NCBI GenBank assembly: GCA_031761405.1 | Contig: JASEVX010000352.1 | Coordinates: forward strand, 107,214-171,213 | Reading direction: 5' to 3' | Source of the DNA: Serripes groenlandicus | Taxonomy: Eukaryota > Mollusca > Bivalvia > Cardiida > Cardiidae | DNA length: 64,000 nucleotides | Shown here: piece by piece, positions 1 through 11,220 of the stretch | Position numbering within the stretch: position 1 is the first letter of the stretch | How the letters are laid out: each line of letters starts with the position of its first letter | Made by a program: the position numbers and the translations under genes | Notes under the pieces: generated by a model | The model's input: only the letters and a program-made list of their open reading frames with translations | Told to the model about the DNA's origin: nothing | Databases searched by the model: none

Positions 1-18
1 GATTTTGTCTCATTCCAG

Positions 19-98
19 ATTCAGCAAGCTGACTGAGAGGTTCTTTAAGAATAATCCTTGGCCAGATGCGGAAGTGGTAGCACCGATTGTTCAGAATG
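19..98 (+). CDS. EIF3L: eIF3 subunit L, one internal exon
   Basis: The 80-nt exon reads FSKLTERFFKNNPWPDAEVV then APIVQN. I recognise this as the conserved N-terminal stretch of eukaryotic initiation factor 3 subunit L (human: KLTERFFKNTPWPEAEAIAP), a PCI-domain subunit of the cytosolic eIF3 complex that acts in translation initiation. It is bounded by an acceptor (cattccag, AG at 17-18) and a donor (GT at 99-100). It starts in phase with two bases from the previous exon and leaves one base for the next. The next exon should encode the VFLILYKELYYRHIY region, and I could not find it in this window. That suggests a very long, repeat-filled intron or a break in synteny. The match is by eye from memory but is long and nearly gap-free. 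Confidence 0.8.
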
Positions 99-144
99 GT
101 AATTTTTATTTTTAGTAACATTCAATTAGTTTCATGTCTCCTCC

Positions 145-296
145 ATACCCATGCCTGATGCAGATGACATTTTTCACCTATGCTGCAGATGATTTTGGAA
201 AATATTGTGGAAAAGAGTGAAGCTGGCTCATTTTAGCCATTTCGGCTTTTTCCGCAATATTTTTCAACAGTTAACCTATGACATCACCTGCAATTT
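145..296. repeat. Palindromic repeat related to MITE family C
   Basis: Arms around 199-215 (aaaatattgtggaaaa) and 248-264 (ttttccgcaatattttt) are complementary and flank a GGCTCATTTTAGCC-like loop. The layout mirrors the centre of family C (ggaaaacattgtgg ... ccacaatgttttc), including a flanking ctgcagatga. I read it as a diverged relative without recognisable TTAA ends. Confidence 0.4.
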
Positions 297-790
297 TTAG
301 ATCATCTGAGCCGAATATTCTCTATTTTGATCACTCTCTGTCTGTCGTTAACTTTTAGCTATAAACATCATTTCCTCCTAAACCACAGGACCTATTTCGA
401 CCAAACTCTACAGGAATATTCTTTTGGTGGTCCTTTTTCAAATTTGTTCAAAGATTTAAATTCCATGGAGAACTTTGTTTGCTTTGGCATCAGAAAGGGG
501 GCAAGATGTCCAAACTTTAAAAAAAATCCTCCTCTGAATCTGCTTGTCTGATTCCAAAATAATTTGGTATAAATGTTCCGTGGGTGACCCTCTACATCAG
601 AAAAGGGGAAAAATGACAAAACTTCAATAATCCCTCCTTATGAAAGTGCTTGTCTGATTTCAAGATAGTTTTGTAGAAATGTTCTTTCTTTGATCCTCTA
701 CATACTTTGTCAAGCCATATTGATTAGTTAAAAGACATAGGAACCAAGTGGCATCAGAAAAGGGGTAAAATACTAGGACTATTTAGGTGC
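297..790 (+). mobile_element. Family B Helentron-like repeat, 5' part (B1)
   Basis: It starts after tttt with agatcatctgagc, then gatcactctctgtctgtc and cgttaacttttagct, as in the fuller copy at 51392-52469. The core has the phrases gatttaaattccatggagaa and gttttgtagaaatgttc. No tail (gatcga...ccctcttgtt) is visible, so the copy is 3'-truncated. The short open frames here on both strands are repeat translations, not genes. Confidence 0.6.
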
Positions 791-1146
791 AGCTAATGTG
801 TATTCTAAGCGGAAGTGTAGTTTAACCGTGACTTCCGCAAAGCAACACGATCGCGTTAACCGCATTATTTTTTGAGAAAAAATAATTCGTTAAAAATGGC
901 CCGATTTAAAAATAATTTGGCACAATTATTCATTCTCTTCAAATATTGATTAAATTATTTCAATCCTTAAAAAACATGGCTTATTCTACTGGTAAATGCA
1001 TTTGAAAAACTTCTTATACTCATGTTTTACATAGCAAATACATGAGATGATATAAGGGACATGGTTGCATAAGTCTAATCAGTAATGAGAATATTATAGT
1101 GTTGTAAGATAACAATTCAATGTTTAGAAAAACATAATTTGTAAGG
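791..1146. other. Intergenic or intronic, nothing recognised
   Basis: AT-rich sequence. I see no convincing coding frame, repeat end or RNA gene. Confidence 0.5.
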
Positions 1147-1576
1147 TTTTTATACGCCCGTTTTTTAACAGAACGTATTATAGTTTTACCTGTGGCGTAC
1201 AGGCGGCTGGCGGGCGGCGTCCAGTATGTTGTCAGCTCAATAGCTTAAGAAGCCTTCGTGCAATCATCATCAAATTTGGTCAGAATGTGTTTTAGTATAA
1301 TATCTCTTACACGTTTGATAACTAGCCATATCGCTTTAGTCAATCGTTAGTTATCGCCCTTTAATTATAGAAATTACCTAAAATTGGTCTTGTCAGCTCA
1401 ATGACTTTAGAAGCCTTTGTCCAATCATCACCAATTTTGGTCAGAAAGTGTATTGGCATAATATCTCGGATAAGTTCGATAACTAGCCATATCGCTTCAG
1501 TCAATCTAGCGTTATTGCCCTTTATTTATAGAAATTACCTAAAATTGGTCTTGTCAGCTCAATAACTTTAGAAGTA
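1147..1576 (+). mobile_element. Family A Helentron-like repeat, truncated (A1)
   Basis: The head is tttttatacgcccgttttt followed by ttttacctgtggcgtacagg, as in the fuller copy at 41669-42325. Two and a bit tandem units follow, of about 160-165 bp, each beginning gtcagctcaataactttag and containing gataactagccatatcgctt. The 3' end with its inverted gggcgtattttgtgac motif is missing. Confidence 0.65.
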
Positions 1577-4196
1577 GGCCTGTAGGAATTTTCTGTACGG
1601 GCCCTAATTAAGGAGGAACCCCTACCGGAAGTATAACAAGCCGAATTTGGTGTTTTTGAGTAGGTTAATACCTGCTACATATTAGGTAAGTTCTCGCATA
1701 AAAATAGAAAACAATGTATTAATGAATGTTTTTTTATATATTGACGTAGCCATGATGTTCAAAATTTGTTATTTTTGTGTTTTTACGTTCATATCTTCTG
1801 CGCATGCGCAAATTTAGTTATACGACTACGGTTTAAATCGGTAAATGAGTTAATTGACACATATATCAAGTTATACCTTATACCTTTACAAAATCATTTC
1901 AACATACCTGACCCAAGATATACATTTAGGGGTTACTTGTGCCTTTCCTCTTTTTCATCCATTCATTTATCCGTCTGTCCATCGTTCATTAATTCAACAT
2001 TTCGATAAACACAATTTTTTTTTACAATTTTCATGTATGCTTTTTTACCGTAACTTTGTGACTAATTATCGTTCGATATTTGGGAAATTTTCGAAACTTT
2101 TAGTCTGTAAATATAATTCAGTTATTTAATATATCAGTCCAAACGTGTAATAGTGGACCCTAATCAAAAAGGGAAGTACATTTGAAGCTCGTTGTATCAA
2201 ACACGGATCAATCAAATTTCCGGTAGTGTCAAAGTTTTTTCTGGTCCCGAATTTTTTCCTTCTTGTCTATATGACTTTACAACGGATAAGTCAAAATTCG
2301 AGAATTTACAACATCGCATGTGTCAAAGCTTTATTTGGTCCCTACTCGAAATTTACCTGCGTATGTGTACGATAATAGTCAAAGTCGGTCATTGTCAGTT
2401 AAATCCTGTGATCCTGGAGAGGTGTGAAATTTTTTGTTGACTTAACAGGTAAATTTATAACCACGCTTTGTTTAATTAACCATACACAAGCCTGTAAATT
2501 ACAATTAACTTTTAAGTAAATTTTGATTCGCATAATTTTCGATCATTTAAAAACAACGACGCCCGTTGTGTCGAATTCGAAGGCCCTTCAAATTTTCTTC
2601 GACACAAGCGTTCTTTGACTTATAAATAATCGTCAAATTTTCCGAAAAGCTATGACACTATATACAAGAGAAAGTTGATGCAAGGCATCAATGTCGCCGG
2701 AAAAGACTGCATTGATTTATTTTTTAACACACATGCATTCTTGACTTTCATTAGTCTAAACATACACATAATGTTTTCATAAGGATTAATTCCAGGATTT
2801 TTGAAAATCCACATAGATCTACAAATTTCAGGATTTCTTTTGGTCAGGATTTTGGATGTTTTGTATTTGTCAATAAAACCACAACAAATACATTTTGGGA
2901 TTTAAATCTACATGCAATAATAAGCTATTAAACCCTTTCCATGTCTGAAGCAACAATGAAAACCTTTAAACGTTTAAACATTGAGAAAACGGTTAAATTG
3001 CTGAAGACATGAACTTCCTCCTTTTTAATAATAATTATAATAAATATTTCACAGATGTTAAAAAATATCCTCATATTTTTAAAAAGTAGACCACACTTGA
3101 AAAAGCATATCAGCTAAATTGTTTATCTAAATCGTTGATGCATACAATATATGTTTGGCGCAAGAGAAATGCCAGTTGCGAGTCCCATTACTATTTAATA
3201 GGTGGCAAGTATGAAATTAATTGGGTGCGAAAGAGCAGATTTTCTTTATTTCTAAATCTATTGTTTATCGGAGTTTGTTCTTCTCTTAATTTGTTTCAAG
3301 CCAAATAAACATTTAATATCACATATATTTAATCATTTAAGTGTGTAATATTAGCTATCTATATGTAATAAGGTGTTTGAGCATTCTTTCGAAATGTTGA
3401 CCCTCGTGTAAAGATCGAGTGGTAGTGTCAGACATCGAAGAAAGTGAATACAAAATCAAGCAAAGCTTTAGTGCATGTTTTATTTGAGAAAAAAAAAAGC
3501 ATTTCTTTATTATCTTTCTTTCTCCTACATTCGACCCATGCACTCGTTTCGTGAGGTTTAAGAAATCAATTTGTCGTGCGACATTTTTTGTCTGCATAAA
3601 CAAGTCATTTTTCTAAGTTTACATTTTACTTTTACCGGTTACTTCCTTTACATTTTGGCAATATGAAACTAGGTCACGAACTGAGGAATAGGCGTTTCGA
3701 CGTTCACGACCGATAAACAGGCTTATATTTGAGACATATTTTCACAAAATATTTCTTATTTTTGTTTCTGTTACCAGTTTATGTTGATACTTATCTATTA
3801 AAAGGAGAATTCGACGTGATTTTCATATCGATAGTCTGCTTCAAACAGGTGCGCGTATGTAATCGAATTAGACTGTGAGACGTAAAAGTTTGTAGTAATC
3901 GCCTTTTGATTACATAGTTTATGAAAATAAAGTATCTTAGTCTAGCTAATAGGGACTGTTTTGTCGTCGTAAATAAAACACAAAAACGTAAATGCAAGTC
4001 AAAATAAAGAAACTGCACATACTTAAAACATCGGAATATTTATTTCATTTTAGATGTGTCATAACTTAGTGTTTTTAAACAAACGCATTTGTAATATGTT
4101 CAAGACATTTAAAAAAAAATCTAATAATAACCCCCCTCTCCCATGTCATTTCCGAAAACCTATTAAAAATAGAAGTCGCGGGCTTCGGCCCGGCGA
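1577..4196. other. 2.6 kb without recognised genes
   Basis: AT-rich. Open frames around 1766-2440, 3355-3603 and 3791-4018 have no recognisable domain, no good splice context and low-complexity composition; I do not call them. The only structure I see is a hairpin near 2570-2612. The stretch may be intronic. Confidence 0.4.
2570..2612. repeat. Short perfect-arm hairpin
   Basis: Arms cgttgtgtcgaa and ttcgacacaagcg flank an interior of about 18 bases. It is isolated, with no second copy seen in the window. Function unknown. Confidence 0.4.
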
Positions 4197-5254
4197 CTAA
4201 TAAGCCTGATAAAAAGCTCTTAACGCATGTTGATAAAATGCATCGTCAGTTGGTGGAAGAAGGGATGCTGATTTGTCCGATGTTGTCGCAATAATGTATC
4301 TAATTTCATCCAACGATTTACACTCTTTAACAAGTTTCTTATTACCATACAAATACATGGCTAATTTATAGGCACTTTCTACGTTAATTGTGGAAGACAC
4401 GGCAAATGTTGACAATTCTCTGAGATCTTCAATATGGCATTCCAGAATTTTAAATGCTGACTTTTTGCTAATACGAAATAGAGAATTTGTTGTATCGCAA
4501 CCAGTTAATGCATGGAACGCCGGAAGGCACCTACAAACTGATTTTCCGATGACTTTAAACATCAAATGAACAGGTATGTATCTTTCTCTATTTGTGGTCT
4601 TAACAACATGACCGGCATGCATGTATATCTCTCCCGTCAGATACACCGATGCCCGATAGTACAACAACAACACCAAAACATCTGTGTCATCGCATCGTAT
4701 GATAATGCGTTGATGTGTTTTGGCTAGATCTATCGCATGTAAAATCAAACGAGTATCAGCTTTTTCTTGGTAAGATGATAACATTGGCAATTCTTGTATA
4801 TCCGGGCATCTAACTACTTTGACGATGTCCGTATTAACGGCACCACCACAATATATACAGCTTTTGAAGACTCTAATTTGTTTTGAATATTGTTTTCAAT
4901 GTAAGACACAACGAACACAATAAGGGCTGACTTGTTGGATGTATTGTTTAAAGATCGTCTGTAGTTTGTAACAACACGAGTACCTGAAACAATGTTTGAA
5001 GGTGCGGACTCTCCAGCAGTCCGTCTATCTCGTTCAAAATCTTTGACTGAATTCGGAAGGTATTTATCAAAAACCAGCGCAACCGACTCTATTCCTATTT
5101 TACTATTGAGAAGCTTGACTAACTTTTTTACAACAATTTCCCCGAGGTCATTAAATGTCTTGAACATTGAGTTGTTTAGAGCTTGAATTAATGCCATAGC
5201 ATCAATAAGATATGCAGTATTAACTGTATTTTTCAGAGAGGTAGCCGTAATCAA
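4197..5254 (-). pseudogene. PIN/FEN1-like nuclease family gene, frameshifted and truncated
   Basis: Two minus-strand frames (5254-4814 and 4790-4197) are parts of one multicopy invertebrate protein that I recognise by pattern but cannot name. The N-terminal half has YLIDAMALIQAL, VALVFDKY and ERDRRTAGES. The C-terminal half has QEKADTRLILHAIDLA, CDDTDVLVLLLYY, YIPVHLM and PAFHALTGCDTTN. Acid residues spaced this way, with the ER..R element, suggest a PIN or FEN1-like metal-dependent nuclease fold; that is inference. A single-base shift near 4850-4862 separates the halves: the +1 frame reads GGAVNTDIVKVV straight into QEKADTR. The C-terminus stops early, right after QHALRAFYQAY, where relatives continue. 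It is probably a dead transposon-borne or expanded family copy. Confidence 0.6.
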
Positions 5255-5541
5255 TAAAATAAATCAGTTGATTCAAGCTCTACATTCAACTGATAAATTA
5301 AACCACACACATGTTTAAAAGAGTATTAAGACCGGTTATATGTCGACTGAATGATAAATAATTTGTTAATTAGTCAATATTATGTAGATGTACTTACTTT
5401 ACATAAAATTATCCACTAATCATTTTAAATTGACACGCTGACATTTATAAGTTATTACGTTGATATATGAAGCAATTCATTTCAGATAAATTCATTTAAC
5501 AAACACTGTATTAAAATTGAGCATTCAGAACGATCATACTA

Positions 5542-7055
5542 TACTGAACCAAAAAAGAAACTTTCGCTTAGTTTGAATGTAGATAATGTTTTAACGTTTT
5601 AATAGATTTGTATGAAATTTTCTGTTTGTTGTACAAGTCTTTTCTTATGAATCTACTGAAATTGGTTTATTGGACAGAAAATATCAATTTGATTGTTTCA
5701 TTTAAGTTTAAAACAGGAAGGGTCGATTTCAAAAGTCTATTATCAGTAGCGTGTGTGGCAGCGACGTCGCATTGAGAGCACAAGTTTGTTTATGTCAGCC
5801 TGTGGGATGTTATTCCACTCTTCAAGCAGTGCTGCCCGTAGGTCGTTGACGTTGTTAGGCGGGTTTGGACGTCGACGTAGGCGTCGATCAAGATTATCCC
5901 ATAAATGTTCTATAGGATTGAGATCCGGACTTTTTGAGGGCCAGTTGTCAATAAAATCAACATTATGGTTTTGTAAAAACCGTATGTTGTCACGAGCGAC
6001 ATTGGGGCCTGGCATTATCTTGTTGTAGTGTAGATATGAGGCCATGGGCCTGAAGCAGAGGGACAACATGAGGACGTAAGACGTTTTCCCTATATGACTG
6101 TGCATTTAGATTCCCCTCGATAACAACCAGTGGGGTGCGATACCCGTAAGCAATACCGCCCCACACCATAACCGAACCCCCACCCCCAAACCGATCTCGC
6201 TCCAGTATGCAACAGTCAGCGTAACGCTCATTCCTACGTCGGTACACTCGTACTCGGCCATCACCTCTAGAAAATGCAAATCTCGATTCATCCGTAAAGA
6301 GAATCGTCCGCCAACGCTGTCTTGTCTAATGCATATGTCCCAGTGCCCATTGCTCTATGCTATTGCGATGGCGGCGCGTCAAAACCGACCAGACGTACTG
6401 ACGATGTCCGTGCAAACCGTTATCGGCTAAACGATTCCGCACAGTCTGGGCGGAAATCCGGTTGTTGTGTGTACCGGGGGTAACGGCAGATGTAGCTGTT
6501 GCGGTGAAAAAAATCGGTTTCGTAGGTGCTGGTTCATGATATAGCGGTTTTGGGCTCGAGTCGTGACGCGCGGTCTGCCACTCCGTAGAAAGTCCCTAGC
6601 ACTTCCAGTCTGCGCAAATCGCCGCCGAATGCTCCTCACTGCCTGCACGGATGACCCAACTCGTGCTACAACCTCTGCAGTAGGAACCCCAGCCTCAAGC
6701 ATGCCTATGGCTCGCTCTCGTAAATGTTCTGGAATTCTCGGCATTGAAATTCCGATTCAAAAAACTTCAACTTAAAGACGTTTTTTATTTCTTCATTATG
6801 TATACAACCAGAGCAATAATTTGGCGTTCACGAATATCCGATCAGTTTACCGGATATGCCCATCCCTAACGTGCACGTGTAAAATCGCCTTTTGCGTTAA
6901 ATAAGCGGACCTGCTTTTTATCCAGGGATTAACGTGTCGATTTTGTAAAGTAGAACAGGTTTACAAATAACCGCGTGTATATTTATGCGTAGATCTTTTA
7001 GGTAAACCTGAAAATGTTGTATGTACTTAACGAAAGTTTCTTTTTTGGTTCAGTA
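5542..7055 (-). mobile_element. Tc1/mariner element with TIRs and TA target sites
   Basis: The terminal inverted repeat tactgaaccaaaaaagaaac continues as tttcg. It lies at 5542-5566 and, inverted, at 7031-7055, flanked by TA at 5540-5541 and 7056-7057. The element is 1,514 bp and contains the broken transposase at 5743-6744. Ends and TA duplication both fit the Tc1/mariner superfamily. Confidence 0.85.
5743..6744 (-). pseudogene. Tc1-type transposase, three frameshifts and one stop
   Basis: From 6744 downward: an N-terminal paired-type HTH (MPRIPEHLRERAIGMLEAGV; IRRRFAQTGS; GRPR linker), then LFTDESRFAFSRGDGRVRVY with the first catalytic Asp (around 6290), VMVWGGI, QDNARP with the second Asp, and WPSKSPDLNPIEHLWD with the final Glu (D..D34E type). 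Breaks seen directly: a one-base shift at a T-run near 6510, another shift near 6430-6470, an in-frame TAG near 6330 (before TRQRWRTIL), and an extra C near 6005 between ARP and NVARDNIRF. It ends RRRCHTRY. No active transposase can be made from this copy, although its termini are well preserved. Confidence 0.85.
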
Positions 7056-7057
7056 TA

Positions 7058-7473
7058 TATGTGCTTAACGATAAGTAAACTATTAATTAGACAATCTTAT
7101 GTACACATTTTAAATTGCTTTAAACGCCGATTACATATATTCATTTTCATGTTTACAAACACAATCATTGATAAACTCAATACGTTAAACGTCTTTAATA
7201 AAACAATAACAATAAACCTTATAAATCATATACTTTTGGAAGATATCCGAAACATACGTATTATCCGAATTACTCTTCCTTTTACTATCACTTTCCTATA
7301 TAAAATAAAGGAAAATTTTCCTAGTTTGAAGCGTTAATAACTTTTTCTGTAAGAGACGGATTTCTATGCCATTTTTTTTGGTAAACATGTACATCTATAC
7401 CTTCCGGAAAATATCAATATCGCTTTGTTATACTCCCGGTAGAACCTTTGAAAAATACCAACCCGTTTTCTAC
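7058..7473. other. Spacer, nothing recognised
   Basis: AT-rich. An open frame of 107 residues here starts inside the Tc1 inverted repeat and has no domain signal. Confidence 0.4.
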
Positions 7474-7600
7474 AGGTCTAAAGCCTTTGTTTTATCATCA
7501 CCAAATTTGATCAGAATGTGTATTGGCATAATATCTCAGACAAGTTCGATAACTAGCCATTTCGCTATAGTCAATCGAGAGTTATCGCTTTTTGTGGCCA
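7474..7600 (+). repeat. Family A core fragment (A2)
   Basis: About one tandem unit: catcaccaaatttgatcaga, gtgtattggcataatatctc, gataactagccatttcgct, gagttatcgc. No head or tail is present. Confidence 0.6.
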
Positions 7601-8297
7601 TTGGTTTGACAATCGCCACAATGCTAACAGAAACAACAACAACGAAAAATATTTACATAGTCGGTTTTGAAAAACCGGTTGATATTTATTTTCCTTACTG
7701 CAAACTAATTTACTCACATCCGTTATAGTTCCATCATTTATGCAGAGACGCGATTAATAATAATTATGTCAGTGCTACTTTGGTACTGGATTGTTACTAA
7801 TATTTGAGTTTTATCGAGACATTATCTACATAGAGTTAAAATATGATAATATTATCTTCGTCATGATTGGGCAGATAATAAATATCATTGCACGTTCTAT
7901 CTGCCTTGCAAATAACTCTGATGATACTCAAATCTGGAAATTCCAAAAGGTTCTTTAAATAGCTCGCGAGACTGGTGTTCATAAATCTCAATATTATAAA
8001 CGCTTTATTTTGTAGTTGTTTAAATATATGAAAGCGTCTAGATGATAAGACTGGTTTACAAATGTTTAAGGACACACAATGTCAGTGTGTACACACGTTA
8101 TGTATACACGTCTGCACGTTTTAGAGTCAATTAGCAATCAATGCTGAAAGTGTAGCCTAATTCAGTTTGGAGATCGAGCATTATAATATATGCCTATATT
8201 TTTATAAATTGAACAGTTTGGCAAATAGTGAAATTGTGCTTTTTGTGCATGTTTTGTGTTTGTTATTGCACTCAAATTTTTCGAAACAGTTTAACAA
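7601..8297. other. Spacer, nothing recognised
   Basis: A minus frame at 8075-7836 (79 residues) has no recognisable motif and is not called. No repeat ends were seen. Confidence 0.35.
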
Positions 8298-8548
8298 CCT
8301 CTGAGACATATAAATACACTGTGTTTATATGTCTCTGACAACCCTCAATCATGCAATGTGAAGGGACTAAATTGAACAGACCTGTTAAATATCGGACATT
8401 ATTGAAACAAACACCAAACTAATGGATACTGTTTTCTCTCCTTTCTTGATAATTTTGTCATTTCTAAAGTGTACAAAATAGTTTATCTTAATATGGCCAG
8501 AGACATATAAACACATATATATGTTTATATGTCTCTGATATGGCCTAG
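8298..8548. repeat. Two hairpins with the same arm sequence
   Basis: Hairpin 1 (about 8301-8337) and hairpin 2 (about 8499-8537) both have arms of gagacatataaacac type and its complement gtttatatgtctctg. Loops are only a few bases. The second is flanked by atggcc on both sides. They are about 200 bp apart. This could be the two ends of a small element or two insertions of one tiny palindromic element. Confidence 0.5.
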
Positions 8549-8844
8549 CGACCTGGTGATGAACATGTCATCACAAATAGCCATTCTAATGAGCTAAAAC
8601 GGTAGTCTATCGAGTACCAACTAGATTTTTCATAAATTTGGTATGGCCTAATTTTGAACACATCATGACCAGTTTCAGAACGTAACTAAAAAATCACATT
8701 CTGGCAAACTAACATTATTCTACTGTCAAAAGATGCAGGGTTGATACATTCTCAAATTTACCCGCCCCAGAGCGCCCTTCACCGATATACTTATACTGCT
8801 TGTTACTTTGCAGGATTTTCCATACGATCGCCACTACAGTGCCA

Positions 8845-9143
8845 TTGGCGCTTTGATTAATTATAGAAATTACCTAAAATTTGTCTTGTCAGCTCAATAA
8901 CTTTAGAAGCCTTTGACCAATCGATACCAAATTTAGACAATATGTTGATGGGCAGATTATCTTGGTCAGGTTCGATAACTTACCATGTTATCGTAGTCAC
9001 TACAAACTTATGTCCCTCGGAATGGCCAAAACTGTACTAACAGTGTCCACTCTCTAAATTTGCCTGACGTACAACCAATTATCACCATACTTGGTCTCAA
9101 AAAAACAGGACGGGCGTATTTTGTGACATTTGGCGCTCTTGAT
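8845..9143 (+). mobile_element. Family A repeat, 3' part with tail (A3)
   Basis: It enters inside the core (attacctaaaatttgtcttg, gtcagctcaataactttag) and runs to the family tail: acttatgtccctcggaat, cctgacgtacaaccaattat, aaacaggacgggcgtatttt, gacatttggcgctcttg. The tail gggcgtat is the inverse of the head atacgccc seen in A1 and A4. 5'-truncated. Confidence 0.65.
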
Positions 9144-9259
9144 TAAATTACAATTAAACTATCACAAGCTCTGATTTATTAGGAATTCCTTTTTTGGTAA
9201 AGAACATGAGGCATTTACCAAATGTGACTTTCTTTGAGGACAATCTTGATCGTAAATTA

Positions 9260-9595
9260 AATGTGTTTAGCTACATTTTGAGACCTTATAGTTTTAACTG
9301 GTAAAACACCTGGCCTAGCCAGGAGTTCTGAGTTCAAATCTCAGTGGGGAAAAAATTACAGTGTAGCTAAATACATACAATTTAATCAATATCAGCACAG
9401 CTTTTGTGATAATCCTCAATCCATCATGCAATATCTGATCTATGTGAGAAAGTAGTCAGTGGCTTCGAAAGAATGTTGTGTAAGTACTGGTGTGGGAAAG
9501 CCAGGAAAACATGGGTAGGTGCACTGACCGCCGTGATATGACCAAAGCTGTTGAAAGCGGCGTTAAACTCCAAACAAACAAAGCAATATCCACCA
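9260..9595 (+). mobile_element. tRNA-derived SINE (SINE1)
   Basis: A tRNA-like head at about 9288-9350 has an A-box-like tagttttaactggtaaaac and a B-box-like gagttcaaatctc. The 3' domain at 9440-9590 (agtactggtgtgggaaag, ccgccgtgatatgacc, gaaagcggcgttaaactcc) is the same conserved domain found inverted at 19923-20234. Boundaries are approximate. Confidence 0.6.
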
Positions 9596-9599
9596 GCAA

Positions 9600-10784
9600 C
9601 TTTTTATTCAAACAATGGCTGCTTTTAAACCACTTGACCAATTTTAACTGAACTGCACATAAATATTGATTTGGTGTCCTCTTTCAAAATGTTCAAAGGA
9701 ATAAATTCTGTGTTGAATTCTGGAAACTACCCCATCAGAAAAGAAGTAAAGTGACACAGTGTTTAGGTATTCTGGTATTTCTGTATAATTTGGCAGGAAA
9801 GTTCCTTATGTAACCCTAAAAATATTCAAATCATATTGATTGGTTGAAAAATATTATCCGCATGTGGCATGAGAAAAGGAAGTTGCAGGTATAATTTCAA
9901 AGTTATAACACTGTTGCATTAATTTTCCTTATGTGACCATCCATACACTTATTCAAGTCATATTTATTAAATAAAAACCAATGTTGCTAGGCAATATCAG
10001 AGTGTGGTGTCTTGTTTCAAGATAATTTGGCTTAAAAAACCATTATGTTGCCCTTTCCAGAGTGGTTTAAGATCAATGCTGCCAAAAAGTATCAGAAAGG
10101 GAGTAAATTAACAATTTTCCTCTTAAACTGCATGTCTTATGTCAAGATAGTTTGGCTAAAAACGTTCTTTAATTAACCCTCTACATAAATTGTTCAAGGG
10201 ATATAAATTAGTTCAAAGAAATGCTGAAACGTGACATCAGAAAAATGGTAAAATGACAAATCAAAACGTTTTTCCTCTGCAACTACTTGTCTGATTTCAA
10301 ATTCAGTTGGCATTTCTTTTTTTTTTCAAAATGTTGATGCATTTATCCAAAAACATATAAACGTATTTTATATGTTAATTCATGCATTTATTATGGCTAT
10401 CAGGATATTCCCTAAAAAACTTCATGGTCATTATACGTTCTATACTCTTTAAAGCTCTTGGGGGAAATGTTAAATATTCACTGGTAAAAGTAGTCTTTGA
10501 CATTCGGGAAGTAAGTTGACTCACTCGGCTTCAACTTGAACTCTCTACCCCTGGGTGACAACTCTATCCATTATAAATTGAGTAAATAGTAAATGCGTTG
10601 GTGCACAACAGCTTAGTAGGTGATTAAATCTGTTGAGACTGTATGCACTTTCCGAAACTTTCTGAGGCTTTGCCTTAATGCATATTAGGCTTTATCATAT
10701 TATCCTTGATATTGGCAAGTACATATTTGTTACTATACCATCACTCAGGTGATCCATTTAGGGCCATCTAGGCCCTCTTGTTGT
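9600..10784 (+). mobile_element. Family B repeat, diverged, with tail (B2)
   Basis: Repeated phrases typical of B run through here (ggtgtcctctttcaaaatg, catcagaaaaggggtaaa-like blocks, cttgtctgatttcaa, ttcaagtcatattgatt). It finishes with the B tail: aggtgatccatttagggcc, then the hairpin gggccatctaggccc and tcttgttg at 10748-10784. The core is degenerate and may include foreign sequence at 10300-10740. Confidence 0.5.
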
Positions 10785-11220
10785 TTTACTTATGGGATTT
10801 ATGACGGGGCCATAACCTACAGTACATGTGCTCAAGCTGATAAGGAGTTTATCTGTTTAATATACAGTCATTTAACCCTTTCCCGCATATAGACGCTTTC
10901 TGACGCCTCTGCAGCAGACGGCTTTTTGAAAACATATTGACAAAAGAAGAAATTGCTCAATGTTTTCCACTTTTAGTCATAGGTTATCCATTCAATTATA
11001 GAGATTTTCTATTTTTAGCTCATCTGAGCTTTGCTCAAGGTGAGTTATTGTGATCGCCTTTTGTTCGGCGTCCGTCAGGCATCAACTTCTTCTTCTCAGT
11101 AACCAGTGGGTCAATTGGGATGAAACTTCACAGAAAGCATCCCCTCAATGACCTCACCATATTTCCTTCAAAATTTTTAGATCCATGCAGAATTCTGGTT
11201 TCCATGGCAACGAAATGAAA

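Noticed and set aside
5753..6028. 91-residue plus-strand frame rich in Arg and Ser
   Set aside because: It is the antisense of the Tc1 transposase 3' part.
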